From Nocardioides sp. Root122 (lineage in GTDB: Bacteria > Actinomycetota > Actinomycetes > Propionibacteriales > Nocardioidaceae), in NCBI RefSeq assembly GCF_001425025.1, contig NZ_LMDE01000001.1, forward strand, positions 737,033 through 801,032: 64,000 nt of DNA, written 5' to 3'. The stretch's first letter is position 1. Every line of letters begins with the position of its first letter. Shown in pieces: positions 50,293 to 60,159 of this stretch. The position numbers and the translations under genes were made by a program. Under the pieces are notes generated by a model. That model saw nothing but the letters and a program-made list of their open reading frames with translations. It searched no databases and was not told where the DNA came from.

Positions 50293-50942
50293 TGCGTGAG
50301 GAGCGTGGGCATCAGCGTGTTGACGCGCTCGCTGAACACCTCGAGCACCTCGTCGCGCTCCTCCGCGGGCCCCGTCGCCCAGGCCAGCAGCGCCTGGTGG
50401 AAGAGGCCGTCGAGCATCCCGTAGCAGGACGTCGAGTCGATCGTGGGCTCGAGCCCGGCGAGCTCGGCATAGCGGGCGACCACCCGCCAGACCATCTGCT
50501 CGAGCTGGCCGTCGATGTCGATGATCACGTCGTGCAGCGCGGGCTCGAACATCGACTGGTTGCGGAGGTCGTACCAGAGCTGGTGCATCGGGGCCTCCTC
50601 ACGGATGGTCTCGGCCAGCTTGTCGGCGAAGGCCTCACGCAGCCCCGGCGCGGTGGTCGCCTGCTCGACGACCTCGTCGTAGCGGGTGACGCAGGTGCGC
50701 TTGTAGTAGCGCACGCAGTAGATGATCAGCTCCTCCTTGCTGGAGAAGTAGTAGTGCACGACCCCGTGGGAGAACGGGGAGCGCTGGGCGATGTCGCGCA
50801 GCGAGGTGCGCGCGTAGCCCTGCTCGCCGAGGGTCACCAGAGCCGACTCCGCGAGCTGGTCGCGGCGACTGTCGTGCTTGCTCGGGCGTGCCACGCCAGA
50901 GGCGACGACGTCGCTCACGTAGGCGGGGCCGGGCGCTGCCAT
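50289..50942 (-). CDS. TetR family transcriptional regulator
   Basis: 217 residues. Helix-turn-helix: RRDQLAESALVTLGEQGYAR, LRDIAQRSPFSHGVVHYYFS and KEELIIYCVRYYKR. The ~20-residue N-terminal extension is unusual and the true start might be an internal Val. A perfect 21-bp inverted repeat sits 24-44 nt upstream. Target genes other than itself are not evident. Confidence 0.9.
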   Translation of the reverse strand: MAAPGPAYVSDVVASGVARPSKHDSRRDQLAESALVTLGEQGYARTSLRDIAQRSPFSHGVVHYYFSSKEELIIYCVRYYKRTCVTRYDEVVEQATTAPGLREAFADKLAETIREEAPMHQLWYDLRNQSMFEPALHDVIIDIDGQLEQMVWRVVARYAELAGLEPTIDSTSCYGMLDGLFHQALLAWATGPAEERDEVLEVFSERVNTLMPTLLTH

Positions 50943-50965
50943 GTCTCGACAGTACGCCCGCGAGG

Positions 50966-50986
50966 ACGTAAAGGTGTCCTTTACGT
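50966..50986. promoter_or_regulatory. TetR operator
   Basis: ACGTAAAGG and CCTTTACGT, perfect 9-bp arms around TGT. Immediately upstream of the TetR gene: an autoregulatory site. Confidence 0.7.
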
Positions 50987-51046
50987 GAACGTCGTGATCA
51001 ACATTTCACCCACGTCCGGACAGGCGTCCACGCGGGCTGCCCGAGC

Positions 51047-51535
51047 TCAGTTCAGCACGACGATCCCGGCGTTGAGGGCGGTCGCGAAGCAGACCCACCC
51101 GAGGTAGGGGACCAGGAGCCACGCGGCTGTCCGGGTGCGGCGCCACGCCCACGCGATCAGCACGGTCACCGCGACCGCGAGCACGACGATCTCGGCGAGC
51201 GCCACGGCGTAGAGGTCGGCGGCGAAGAACAGCGGCGTCCACGCGAGGTTGAGCAGCAGCTGGACGGTCCAGAGCCAGAGGCTGCGGTCCCAGCCGCGGT
51301 CGCGCCACAGCAGCCAGCCGGCCACGCCGATCATCAGGTAGAGCACGGACCACACCGGCCCGAACAGCCACGACGGCGGGGCGTACGGCGGCAGCTCGAG
51401 CGCGCGGTAGGTCGCCTGCGAGCCGGACGCCGCGAGGCCGCCGATCCCGGCAACGGCGGTCACCGCGACCAGGAACGGCAGCACCGTCCACCACTGCCGG
51501 GCGGGCGGCACGAGCGGGACGTCCCGAGAGGTCAT
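51047..51535 (-). CDS. tspO: TspO/MBR family protein
   Basis: 162 residues from the ATG at 51535, five membrane spans. Family motifs: YRALELPPYAPPSWLFGPVW with VLYLMIGVAGWLLW, NLAWTPLFFAADLYAVAL and WLLVPYLGWVCFATALN. TspO proteins bind porphyrins and cholesterol-like ligands and act in tetrapyrrole or stress signalling. Same strand as the downstream TetR gene, but with an operator between them. Confidence 0.93.
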   Translation of the reverse strand: MTSRDVPLVPPARQWWTVLPFLVAVTAVAGIGGLAASGSQATYRALELPPYAPPSWLFGPVWSVLYLMIGVAGWLLWRDRGWDRSLWLWTVQLLLNLAWTPLFFAADLYAVALAEIVVLAVAVTVLIAWAWRRTRTAAWLLVPYLGWVCFATALNAGIVVLN

Positions 51536-51560
51536 GTCCACCATCATGCCGCCCGCGCCC

Positions 51561-53129
51561 TCACCGCCGGCGTCGTGCGCGGAGCACGGTGTCGGCGATG
51601 TCGACCGGCTCGCCGGTCTCCGGGTGCGCCTGGGTCCTGGGCCGCGACTCGCACACCTCGACCTCCCAGCCGTCGTCCAGCGCGGGAAGCAGCTGGTCGG
51701 CGGTGTGCATGTAGGAGTGGTGCCCGTGCCGCAAGCCGGTGTGGAGGTCGTTCGGCGCGTGGCCGACCACCAGCAGCGTGCCGCTGGGTGCGACCGCCGA
51801 GGCGAGGCGGCGTACGACGTCCACCATCCCGCCGTCGGGCAGGTGCAGGAAGTGGGACGTGACCAGGTCCCACGTCTCGCCGTCGGGCTCGAAGGCCCGC
51901 ACGTCGATGCGCCTCGTCCCGACGCGGTCCGACAGCCCGGCCGCGGCCGCGTGCTCGGCCACCCTGGTCAGGGCCGCGTCGGCGAAGTCGGACGCCGTGA
52001 CCTGCCAACCGCGGTCGGCGAGCCACAGGGCGTCGCCGCCCTCCCCACACCCGACGTCGAGCGCGCGCCCCGGCTCCAGCGTGGCCGCCTCTGTCTCGAG
52101 CTGGACGTTGACCCGGCCGCTCCAGACCCGATCGCCGGTGTAGCGCTCCTCCCAGGCCGGCCGTTCGAAGAACCCCTCGCGGCGTGCCTGTGCCGCGCTC
52201 GCCGCATCGGCGCCTGCCAGCTCGGCGTTGATCCAGGCGCCGACGCGCAGGCCGTGGGCCGCCGAGGCGATGAGCACCATCGCGACGTCGGTGGCGTTGC
52301 CGGCCGCGAAGACGCCGGGCACGGTGGTCGCGCCGGTGGGCTCGACCTGGATCACCGTGCCGAAGGCGACGCCGTTCATCTCGAAGGGTGTCGGCTCGAT
52401 CCCGAGCGGGCGGAGGAAGTCGGCGCGCACGTGCGGCCTGGAGGCCACCACGATCGCCTGCCGCTCCAGGACGGACCCGTCCGCGAGCCGCAGCCCGACC
52501 AGCGCGTCCCCGTCGGCGAGCACCTCCTGCGGGGTGCCGTGCACGAAACGGACGCCGATCGCGCCGAGCCTCTCCTCCTCCTCGACCGGGATCTCGACCC
52601 CGTCGTGCACCACCACGACCACGTCGTCGGTGAGCTGGCGGAAGAGCAGCGCCTGGTGGGCGGCCATCGGTGTGGTCGCGAGGACGGCGACCGCCTGGTC
52701 GCGCACCTCCCAGCCGTGGCAGTACGGGCAGTGGAGCACGTCCCGCCCCCACCGCTCGGCCAGCCCCGGCACGTCCGGCAGCTCGTCGACGACACCGCCG
52801 GTGACCAGCACCCGGCGGGCGCGCACACGCCGACCGCCGTCGGTGGTCACCAGGAAGTCGTCGACCTCGCCGGACAGGCCGACCACCCGGTCGTCCAGCA
52901 CCTCGACGCCGTACGCCGCCACCTCGGCGCGGCCGATCTCGAGCAGTTCGAGCGGGCTGACGCCCTCGCGGCCGAGGTAGTTGTGGGCATGGTCCGCGGG
53001 GGCGTTGCGCGGCTCGCCGGCGTCGATCACCAGCACCGATCGGCGCGAGCGGCCGAGGGCCATCGCACCGCTCAGGCCGGCCGCGCCGCCGCCGACCACC
53101 ACCACGTCATAGGTCTTCATCTCGTCCAT
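51561..53129 (-). CDS. Thioredoxin-reductase-like oxidoreductase fused to SAM methyltransferase
   Basis: 522 residues; start MDEMKTYD at 53129 or the ATG at 53120. Residues ~1-310 are an FAD/NAD(P) oxidoreductase: VVVVGGGAAGLSGAMALGRS, CPYC in LHCPYCHGWEV (the redox pair), and AAGNATDVAMVLIASAAHG. Residues ~320-520 are a class I methyltransferase with LDVGCGEGGDALWLA as motif I. The fusion is seen in actinobacteria; the substrate is unknown, possibly a thiol- or metalloid-linked compound. Divergent from an XRE-cupin regulator that probably controls it. Confidence 0.9.
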   Translation of the reverse strand: MDEMKTYDVVVVGGGAAGLSGAMALGRSRRSVLVIDAGEPRNAPADHAHNYLGREGVSPLELLEIGRAEVAAYGVEVLDDRVVGLSGEVDDFLVTTDGGRRVRARRVLVTGGVVDELPDVPGLAERWGRDVLHCPYCHGWEVRDQAVAVLATTPMAAHQALLFRQLTDDVVVVVHDGVEIPVEEEERLGAIGVRFVHGTPQEVLADGDALVGLRLADGSVLERQAIVVASRPHVRADFLRPLGIEPTPFEMNGVAFGTVIQVEPTGATTVPGVFAAGNATDVAMVLIASAAHGLRVGAWINAELAGADAASAAQARREGFFERPAWEERYTGDRVWSGRVNVQLETEAATLEPGRALDVGCGEGGDALWLADRGWQVTASDFADAALTRVAEHAAAAGLSDRVGTRRIDVRAFEPDGETWDLVTSHFLHLPDGGMVDVVRRLASAVAPSGTLLVVGHAPNDLHTGLRHGHHSYMHTADQLLPALDDGWEVEVCESRPRTQAHPETGEPVDIADTVLRARRRR

Positions 53130-53159
53130 GTCACCGAGGATGCCCAGCCATCGTCGCGT

Positions 53160-53196
53160 TTGACAAACATTCTTGCCGAAGTGGCAAACTGGGGAC
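53160..53196 (+). promoter_or_regulatory. Promoter and operator of XRE-cupin gene
   Basis: TTGACA at 53160, CAAACT at 53185 (spacer 19) and ATG 6 nt later. TTGCC/GGCAA arms at 53173-53187 lie between the two boxes, a likely autoregulatory site shared with the divergent gene. Confidence 0.5.
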
Positions 53197-53754
53197 ATGG
53201 ACGACGACGGAGTGCTCCGAGCGGTGGGACCCCGGCTGCGGCAGCTGCGGCTGGAGCGCGAGGCCACCCTCACCGACCTCGCGGAGGAGACCGGCATCTC
53301 CGTCAGCACGCTCTCCCGCCTGGAGTCGGGCCAGCGCAAGCCGACGCTGGAGCTGCTGCTGCCGCTCGCGCGCGCCCACCGGGTCGCTCTGGACGAGCTC
53401 GTGGACGCGCCCGAGACGGGAGACCCGCGCGTGCGCTCCAAGCCGACCGTGCGCCACGGCCGCACGTTCATCTCGCTGACCCGTCGCCCCGGCGGGCTGC
53501 AGTCCTTCAAGATGGTGATGCCGGTCGACCGGGACGAGCCGTCGCTGAAGACCCACGAGGGCTACGAGTGGCTCTACGTCCTCAGTGGCAAGGTCCGCCT
53601 GGTCCTGGGCAGCCGCGACCTCGTGCTGGGGCCCGGCGAGGTCGTCGAGTTCGACACCCGGACGCCGCACTGGATCGGCAACCCCGGCCCGACGCCGGCC
53701 GAGGTCCTCGCGATCTTCGGCCCGCAGGGCGAGCGGATGCACGTCCGGTCCTAG
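53197..53754 (+). CDS. XRE-family regulator with C-terminal cupin
   Basis: 185 residues. Helix-turn-helix (LRQLRLEREATLTDLAEETG, ISVSTLSRLESGQRKP) followed by a cupin (res ~105-180) with THEGYEWLYVLSGKVRLV and PGEVVEFDTRTPHWIGN. This is the PuuR-like architecture in which the cupin senses a small ligand. Divergent from the oxidoreductase-methyltransferase fusion gene. Confidence 0.92.
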   Translation: MDDDGVLRAVGPRLRQLRLEREATLTDLAEETGISVSTLSRLESGQRKPTLELLLPLARAHRVALDELVDAPETGDPRVRSKPTVRHGRTFISLTRRPGGLQSFKMVMPVDRDEPSLKTHEGYEWLYVLSGKVRLVLGSRDLVLGPGEVVEFDTRTPHWIGNPGPTPAEVLAIFGPQGERMHVRS

Positions 53755-53795
53755 AGGGTGGTCCTCGCGTGCGAGGTGCATGGCACCGTGGCGGC

Positions 53796-54008
53796 ATGGC
53801 GATCCGCACCGGCACGACCGTGAAGTGGAAGTGGGGCTCGTCCTGGGCCGAGGGGACCGTGTCCGAGGTGCACCACGACGACGTCTCGCGCACGACCAAG
53901 GGCGAGGAGGTCACCCGCCACGGCAGCGACGACGACCCGGCCTACGTCATCGAGCAGGAGGACGGCACCGTCGTGCTCAAGCTCAGCAGCGAGGTCGAGC
54001 GGGCCTGA
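53796..54008 (+). CDS. DUF2945-type (hypervirulence-associated TUDOR-like) small protein
   Basis: 70 residues. GTTVKWKWGSSWAEGTVSEVH followed by TKGEEVTRHGSDDDPAYVI and VLKLSSEVE is the DUF2945 pattern, a small SH3/TUDOR-like barrel. Start ATG is 6 nt after CACCGT, compatible with leaderless expression. Function unknown. Confidence 0.88.
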   Translation: MAIRTGTTVKWKWGSSWAEGTVSEVHHDDVSRTTKGEEVTRHGSDDDPAYVIEQEDGTVVLKLSSEVERA

Positions 54009-54021
54009 GCCTGCTCCTGCC

Positions 54022-54033
54022 TAGGCTGGCGGC
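54022..54033 (+). promoter_or_regulatory. Leaderless -10 element for photolyase gene
   Basis: TAGGCT lies 6 nt before the ATG at 54034; no Shine-Dalgarno. Confidence 0.5.
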
Positions 54034-55350
54034 ATGACGACGCGGTGGCTGTTCGGCGACCAGCTCGGACCGCACTTCACCGACGACCACCCCGGCCCGC
54101 TGCTGATGGTGGAGTCCCTCGGGGTGCTGAAGCGCCGTCGCTTCCACCGCGCCAAGGCGCACCTCGTGCTCAGCGCGATGCGGCACCGCGCCGCCGAGCT
54201 CGGCGACCGGGTGACCTACGTCCGGGCGGAGACCTACGCCGAGGTGGCGCGCGACGCCCTGCGATCCGGGGGCGACCTCGAGGTCGTCCACCCGACGTCG
54301 TACGCCGCACTGGGACTGGTCGAGCGCCTCGGCGCCACCGTGCTCCCGCCCCGCGGGTTCGCCACAGGGGCCACGACGCTCGGCGTGACCGAGCCGTGGT
54401 GGCCCGAGGAGGACGAGATCGACGCCGGGGTCCGCGACGACCTCGACCGTTGGGAGCGCGACGGGGTCGTGGAGACCATCGGCCGCGACGGGCCGCGCCG
54501 CTTCCCCGTCACCCGGCGCGAGGCGCTCGCCGCCCTCGACCACTTCGTCGAGCACCGGCTGCCCGACTTCGGCGCCCACGAGGACGCGATCCTCGAGGGC
54601 GACCCGTGGATGGCGCACAGCCTGGTCAGCGCCCCGCTCAACCTCGGGCTGCTCGACCCGCTGGAGGTCGTGGAGCGCGCCGAGGCGGCCTACCGCTCCG
54701 GCGCGGCGCCCGTCGCGAGCGTCGAGGGCTACGTCCGCCAGGTCATCGGGTGGCGCGACTACGTCTGGCACCTCTACTGGCACCAAGGAGAGGGCTACCG
54801 CCGGGCCAACGAGCTCCGCGCGACCGAGCGGCTGCCGCGGTGGTTCGCCGAGCTCGACGCCGACGCGACCGACGCGCGCTGCCTGTCGTGGGCGCTCGAC
54901 CAGGTCGCCGAGCACGGCTGGGTCCACCACATCCCCCGGCTGATGGTGCTCGGCTCCTACGCCCTCCAGCGCGGCTGGGCGCCGACACAGGTGACCGACT
55001 GGTTCCACCGCGCCTTCGTCGACGGCTACGACTGGGTGATGGTGCCCAACGTCGTTGGCATGTCGCAGCACGCCGACGGCGGGGTGATGGCCACCAAGCC
55101 CTACACCTCCGGCGGCGCCTACATCGACCGGATGTCGGACCACTGCGGCTCGTGCCGGTTCAGTCCCAAGGTGCGGGTCGGCGAGGATGCGTGCCCGTTC
55201 ACCGCCGGCTACTGGTGGTTCCTCGAGCGCCACCGAGAGCGCTTCGAGGGCAACCAGCGGATGACGCGCGCCGTGCGCGGCCTGGACCGGTTGACGGACC
55301 TTCCCGGGCTGGTCGTGCAGGAGTCGGCCCGCGGCAACCGGGCACCCTGA
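54034..55350 (+). CDS. FeS-containing cryptochrome/photolyase family protein
   Basis: 438 residues of the CryPro/FeS-BCP type. The N-terminal Rossmann part starts RWLFGDQLGPHF; the FAD-binding part has VIGWRDYVWHLYW and MVPNVVGMSQHADGGVMATKP. Four Cys expected to hold a 4Fe-4S cluster are present: one in DARCLSWALD and three in the DHCGSCRFSPKV...ACPF stretch. Members such as Agrobacterium PhrB repair (6-4) photoproducts. Light-driven DNA repair is therefore the likely role. Confidence 0.92.
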   Translation: MTTRWLFGDQLGPHFTDDHPGPLLMVESLGVLKRRRFHRAKAHLVLSAMRHRAAELGDRVTYVRAETYAEVARDALRSGGDLEVVHPTSYAALGLVERLGATVLPPRGFATGATTLGVTEPWWPEEDEIDAGVRDDLDRWERDGVVETIGRDGPRRFPVTRREALAALDHFVEHRLPDFGAHEDAILEGDPWMAHSLVSAPLNLGLLDPLEVVERAEAAYRSGAAPVASVEGYVRQVIGWRDYVWHLYWHQGEGYRRANELRATERLPRWFAELDADATDARCLSWALDQVAEHGWVHHIPRLMVLGSYALQRGWAPTQVTDWFHRAFVDGYDWVMVPNVVGMSQHADGGVMATKPYTSGGAYIDRMSDHCGSCRFSPKVRVGEDACPFTAGYWWFLERHRERFEGNQRMTRAVRGLDRLTDLPGLVVQESARGNRAP

Positions 55351-55382
55351 CGCCCTCACCTCGGTTGTCGAGGCGCGATCGG

Positions 55383-55418
55383 GGTTTCGAGGCTCGCTCC
55401 GCTCGCACCTCAACCACC
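55383..55418. repeat. Dispersed intergenic palindrome, type 1
   Basis: Third copy of the GGTTTCGAGGCTCGCT...ACCTCAACCACC element (also at 28842 and 33350), with one base change in the loop. It separates two convergent genes. Confidence 0.75.
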
Positions 55419-55438
55419 GAGTGCGAGAGCGACGTCGG

Positions 55439-56632
55439 TCAGTTCCAGATCGCCGCCGCCCACTCCGGGTGGTCGATGAACGGGTTGCGGTTGCCCTGCC
55501 AGGTGGAGTGGATGCGGTCGTTGCGGCGCATCTCGAAGGCGTCGACCGGGTCGGCGCTGTTCCAGGCGAGCAGCGTCTCGAGGTCGCCGATCCGCGACGA
55601 GGAGCTGCCGACGGTCGAGCTCATCTCGAGGTCGTTGAAGCCGTCGCCGCCCTCGTAGCGGATCGCCATGTAGAGGAGCATCCGCGCGACGTCGCCCTTG
55701 ACCGCGTCGCGCGGCTCGAAGGAGTCGGAGTCGGTGAAGCAGTCGGCACAGCCGGAGACTGCCGAGCCGCCGTTGTCGAAGTCCTTGTTGCCGCGGGTCG
55801 AGTTCACGGTGACGTCCTCGGGACGCAGGTGGTGCAGGTCGGTCCCCGGCCCGGCGCTGGTGGTGAAGCCGCCGCGCGACTGCGCCCACACGTGCTCGCG
55901 GTTCCACTGGCCCGAGCCGCCGCCGTTGTTGCTCTTCGCGATGGAGCGGCCGGTGTAGAGCTCGATGACGTTGCTCGGGTTGTTCGGGTCCTGGTCGGTG
56001 TCCTTGAGCGCGGTCCAGACCTGGTCGTAGGAGAGCGTGGTGTTGCCGTCGATGATGTCGTGCAGCGCGGTGCGCAGCGCCGTACCGCTCTTGCCGACGG
56101 CCGGCGCGTAGTAGGTGCTGTCCCACGGCCCGGTGCCGCCGGTGGGCGGCGGGTCGGTCGGGGTGCTGCCGCCGGCCAGCGCGAAGGCGGAGGTCCGCGT
56201 CATGCCGGGATGGGAGAAGTACGCCGTCAGCGCCCCCGTGACGTCGACCTGCGTGCCCATCAGCGACGGGTTCGAGCGCAGTCCCCACTGGGAGCGGAAG
56301 GCAGACGGGACCTGGACGTAGAGCATCGAGGCGGTGCTCGTCTGCGAGGGCGAGTCGGCGATCGCGAGCGCGTAGTCGCTGGGGAAGCCGGAGCGTACGA
56401 CGGTGCTCGTGGCGGTCGGCTGGCCGACGACGTAGCCGCGCACGGTCTGCGTCGCGCCGCTCTGCTGGCCGATGGCCTGGCTGACCGTCAGCGGGGCCGC
56501 GGCCTGCGCCGGGGAGGTGGCGGCCGGTAGCGCGACCAGGGAGAAGGAGAGGAGGGCGAGGGAGAGGGAGAGGAGGAGTGCGGACACAAGGGCGGACGCG
56601 CGCGACCGGCCCTTCCCGAGATGGAGGGTCAT
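55439..56632 (-). CDS. Secreted endonuclease I family nuclease with N-terminal OB-like domain
   Basis: 397 residues from the ATG at 56632. A long signal peptide (ALVSALLLSLSLALLSFSLV ... AQA) is followed by an OB-type domain (res ~48-150, TVRGYVVGQPTATST) like that of extracellular nucleases of the YhcR/DUF6359 type. A Pro/Gly linker leads to the endonuclease I domain (res ~165-397). The beta-beta-alpha metal site reads NREHVWAQSRGGF, with TDLHHLRPEDVTVNSTRGN behind it. Expected to degrade extracellular DNA or RNA. Confidence 0.92.
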   Translation of the reverse strand: MTLHLGKGRSRASALVSALLLSLSLALLSFSLVALPAATSPAQAAAPLTVSQAIGQQSGATQTVRGYVVGQPTATSTVVRSGFPSDYALAIADSPSQTSTASMLYVQVPSAFRSQWGLRSNPSLMGTQVDVTGALTAYFSHPGMTRTSAFALAGGSTPTDPPPTGGTGPWDSTYYAPAVGKSGTALRTALHDIIDGNTTLSYDQVWTALKDTDQDPNNPSNVIELYTGRSIAKSNNGGGSGQWNREHVWAQSRGGFTTSAGPGTDLHHLRPEDVTVNSTRGNKDFDNGGSAVSGCADCFTDSDSFEPRDAVKGDVARMLLYMAIRYEGGDGFNDLEMSSTVGSSSSRIGDLETLLAWNSADPVDAFEMRRNDRIHSTWQGNRNPFIDHPEWAAAIWN

Positions 56633-56958
56633 GGCAGGGGAGCCTGCCCGAACATCGGGCACGGCGGAAGGCTCACCGCCGTCCTTTCCTCCCGCATTCC
56701 GGTCGCGTTCACGCCCCGGTGGTCTGGACCGGTCGGGAGCGAAGGGGTGGTGGTGCGGGTGGTACGGGTGGGACACTCCTGCGGGCTCGGCCCCACCCCG
56801 TCCCCTTTATCAGGGTCGGCGGCCACGCCCTCATACACCCCCCATCAACAGTTCTGCGAAAACGCCACGGAATGTCGAACGACTCTTTAAGTTGAGTCTG
56901 CTCCGGTCCACCGGGGACTCGTTTCGTCGTCGTATCGCTCACCAATCGCGAGGCACAC
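56633..56958. other. Intergenic region upstream of the conservon
   Basis: About 326 nt between divergent genes. It holds C-rich stretches and an inverted repeat GACTC/GAGTC (56881-56898) in an A/T-rich patch, about 60 nt before cvnA, which could be a promoter/operator. No ORF or RNA gene could be supported. Confidence 0.4.
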
Positions 56959-59900
56959 ATGACTCAGGATGCAGCCCGGACCCGCCGGGAGGCAGGACTC
57001 TCGGTCGCCGGATGGCCACTGAGCCGCAAGATCGCGCTCGCGCTGGCGATCCCGCTGCTCCTCGCCGCCACGCTCGGTGGCCTTCGGGTGCAGAACGACC
57101 TGGCCGACTCGCGCAACGCCGGCAGCAGCGCCGACCAGGTGACGATCATCCAGCCCGCGGTCGACTACCTCACCGCGTCCGAGTCCGCCATGGTGGCAGC
57201 GCAGAACGACAGCGCCGCCAGCCAGGGCGACCTGATCGACGCCATCGACGACATCACCACCAGCGCCGAGACGCTGACCCAGGCCCGCGACGAGGCCAAC
57301 CTCGACGAGCTCCAGGCCGCGCACGTCAACGCCCTGCTCGACCTCAGCCAGGCGATGCGCGGTGAGGGCGCCGAGAACCTCGGCCCCGCCACCTGGATCG
57401 CGCTCGTCCGCCAGCTCGAGTCCAGCGTGTCCCAGCTGATCACCAGCGTGAACGCCGCGCAGGAGACGCCCGAGCCCCGCCTGGAGCAGCTGTCGCAGGC
57501 GATGAGCGGTCGTCTCTCGCTCGCCATGCAGCAGGGCTTCGTGGCCACCTCGCTGGCCCAGTCGAGCTCGCAGGAGCTCTTCTCGGAGATCGGCGTGGAG
57601 GCGTCGGCCATCGACCGTCTCGCCGGATCCGTCGAGGGGGCCGAGGAGCAGACCGCGGCCCTCCGTACGGCGAACACCCGCCACGCCGGCCAGATCCGCG
57701 ACGACTCCGCGACCAACCTCGACGGCCGCGACGCCTACGCGCCCTACGACGAGATCACCCAGACCCTGATCAGCGGCGTCACCACCTCGCTCAACGATGC
57801 CGCCTCCGACGCGCGTCGCAACGCGCTCATCGGTGCCGTCCTGACGCTGCTCGCCCTGGGTGCGGCGATCTTCATCGCCTTCGCCATCGCACGCAGCCTC
57901 CTCGTGCCGATCAACCGGGTGCGCGAGGGCGCGCTGGCGGTCGCCCGCCACCGCCTGCCCGACGCCGTCGCCCGGATCCGCGCGGGCCAGGAGCCCGAGC
58001 CGATCAAGCCGATCGACGTCACCACCAACGAGGAGATCGGCCAGGTCGCCCGTGCGGTCGACGACCTCCACCGTCAGGCCATCCACCTCGCCTCGGGTGA
58101 GGCCCAGCTCCGCCAGACCGTCAACGCGATGTTCGTGACGCTCTCGCGTCGGTCCAACTCGCTGGTCAACCAGCAGCTGGCCCAGATCGAGCGCCTCGAG
58201 CACGACGAAGAGGACCCCAAGCGCCTCGAGTCGCTGTTCCGCCTGGACCACCTGGCCTCGCGCATGCGTCGTACGGCCGACTCGCTGCTGATCCTGGCCG
58301 ACGCCCCGAACCGTGCCGCCGGCCAGTTCAGCCTCACCGTCGGCGAGGCGCTGCAGGCAGCGACCTCGGGCGTGCAGGACTACCAGCGCGTGCAGATCCT
58401 GTCCCACCTCGGCACCCGCGTCGGTGACGACGCCGCGGCCGACGTGGTCCACCTGCTCACCGAGCTGGTCGACAACGCGCTGACCTACTCCCCGCCGGCC
58501 GAGCCGGTCCGACTGGCCGCCAAGCTCGGCTCCGACGGCGTCACCATCACGGTCACCGACTCCGGCCTCGGCGTGCCGCCGGCCGAGCTCGAGCAGCTCA
58601 ACCGCGACCTCCAGCACGGTGCCGAGGCGACGCCCGACACCGCCCGCCGGATGGGCCTGTTCGTGGTCTCGCGCCTCGCCGAGCGCCACGGCATCCTGGC
58701 CTCGCTGGCCCGCAACCCGGGCGGCGGCATGACGGCGACCATCGTCCTGCCCCCGTCGATCCTGCCCGAGCTGCCGCAGACCGCTCCCGCCGCTCCCGTC
58801 GCGGCGCCCGCCGCCGCGGTCGAGGCGAGCCCGGCCCCGCGGGCCGAGCGCCGCGAGGCTCCTGCCGCCGCCGCTGCACCGGCTGCCACCGTCGAGCCCA
58901 GGCGCGAGTCGCGCAAGCTCTCGCGGGCGGAGAAGGCCGAGGCCAAGGCCGCGCGCCGGGAGGCCCGCAAGGAGGCCGAGCTCGAGCCGCTGCCCGTCGC
59001 GACCACGCCGGAGGTCGCCGAGCCGGCTGCCACCCCGGACCGTCCCTCGCTGGAGAGCCTGCTGCCGCGCCGCGAGCCCGGCGCCAACATGCCCCGCACG
59101 GGCGCCGACGCCTTCCTGCCGCCGGAGACCTCCGGCGCCACGGGGCCGCTGTTCGGCAAGCGTTCGGAGACCCCGGCCGCACCCGTCGAGCCCAGCGCGC
59201 CCGCCGCCGAGCCGGCCGCGACGCTCGACGCACCTGCCGCAGAGCCGGCCCGGGAGGTCGCCGAGACCGCCCCGGTCGACACGGTCGAGCCGTCGGTCGC
59301 CGAGAAGGTGGCCCCGGTCGTCCCGATCACGGCCCTCGCGTCCCGCCAGCGTGCCCAGGCCGAGGAGGCCCGCGCCGCCGAGGTCGCTCCGGCTGCCCGG
59401 GCCCAGGACCCGCTCAGCGATCCCCTCAACGACCCGCTGCCCACCCGTACCGTCGGCGAGCAGGCCCGCGCCGAGGAGCCGGTCGAGGACTCGGTCCCGG
59501 CCGAGGCCCCCGCCGCCGAGGTGGCCGAGCCGGTCGCCGAGCCCGTCGCCGAGCCCGTCGCCCACACCGAGCCCGAGCCGCAGCCCGCGACCCCCGTGGC
59601 CCACCGGTCCGACGACGTCGAGGTCGACGTCGACGTCGACGACCCGCTGGGCCTGGGCGCACCGACCCGCGACCCCGAGCCCGCTGCCGAGCCTGCTGCC
59701 GAGGCCTTCCCGGTCGAGGACCCGTTCGTCGAGGAGCCGGTCGCCGAGACCCCGCTCGAGGCGCCGGCGGCCGAGCTGCCCAGCCTGAGCGGACTGCCGA
59801 CCCGTGGTGCCGAGCCGGCCCGCGCCGGCGGTGACTCGCCGATCTTCAAGTCGATGCGCTCCGGCTGGCTCGCCAGCGCCGGTGAGGGCGAGTGGCACCA

Positions 59901-60159
59901 GACCGAGGTGGACCGTGGCTGGGAGATCGCCGAGCACGTGGCCGAGGAGGCCCCGGTCGTCCAGTCGACGCCCACCGGACTTCCGCGACGTGCCCCCGGC
60001 GAGCGCCTCGTTCCCGGTAGCGTGACCCCGCCCACGGCAGCCAAGACGCGTGACCCCGACGCCATTCGTCGTCGGCTCCAGGCCCACACCGCGGGAGTCT
60101 CCCGCGGTCGACGAGCAGCCCAAAGTTCCTCTCAGCACACGGAAGCAGGCCCCGCATGA
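56959..60159 (+). CDS. cvnA: Conservon sensor kinase-like protein (CvnA), NIT domain
   Basis: 1066 residues. TM1 at ~25-42; an extracytoplasmic four-helix NIT (nitrate/nitrite-sensing-like) domain to ~285; TM2 ~290-318; HAMP to ~370. A helical segment with [19 protein letters not shown] (H-box of this family) follows, then an HATPase with [15 protein letters not shown] (N-box, ~499) to ~600. The remaining ~460 residues are a Pro/Ala/Glu-rich low-complexity tail. Only the last ~120 residues are more ordered ([13 protein letters not shown]...). In Streptomyces such proteins work with the three small proteins encoded behind them. The next ATG overlaps the stop. Confidence 0.9.
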   Translation: MTQDAARTRREAGLSVAGWPLSRKIALALAIPLLLAATLGGLRVQNDLADSRNAGSSADQVTIIQPAVDYLTASESAMVAAQNDSAASQGDLIDAIDDITTSAETLTQARDEANLDELQAAHVNALLDLSQAMRGEGAENLGPATWIALVRQLESSVSQLITSVNAAQETPEPRLEQLSQAMSGRLSLAMQQGFVATSLAQSSSQELFSEIGVEASAIDRLAGSVEGAEEQTAALRTANTRHAGQIRDDSATNLDGRDAYAPYDEITQTLISGVTTSLNDAASDARRNALIGAVLTLLALGAAIFIAFAIARSLLVPINRVREGALAVARHRLPDAVARIRAGQEPEPIKPIDVTTNEEIGQVARAVDDLHRQAIHLASGEAQLRQTVNAMFVTLSRRSNSLVNQQLAQIERLEHDEEDPKRLESLFRLDHLASRMRRTADSLLILADAPNRAAGQFSLTVGEALQAATSGVQDYQRVQILSHLGTRVGDDAAADVVHLLTELVDNALTYSPPAEPVRLAAKLGSDGVTITVTDSGLGVPPAELEQLNRDLQHGAEATPDTARRMGLFVVSRLAERHGILASLARNPGGGMTATIVLPPSILPELPQTAPAAPVAAPAAAVEASPAPRAERREAPAAAAAPAATVEPRRESRKLSRAEKAEAKAARREARKEAELEPLPVATTPEVAEPAATPDRPSLESLLPRREPGANMPRTGADAFLPPETSGATGPLFGKRSETPAAPVEPSAPAAEPAATLDAPAAEPAREVAETAPVDTVEPSVAEKVAPVVPITALASRQRAQAEEARAAEVAPAARAQDPLSDPLNDPLPTRTVGEQARAEEPVEDSVPAEAPAAEVAEPVAEPVAEPVAHTEPEPQPATPVAHRSDDVEVDVDVDDPLGLGAPTRDPEPAAEPAAEAFPVEDPFVEEPVAETPLEAPAAELPSLSGLPTRGAEPARAGGDSPIFKSMRSGWLASAGEGEWHQTEVDRGWEIAEHVAEEAPVVQSTPTGLPRRAPGERLVPGSVTPPTAAKTRDPDAIRRRLQAHTAGVSRGRRAAQSSSQHTEAGPA

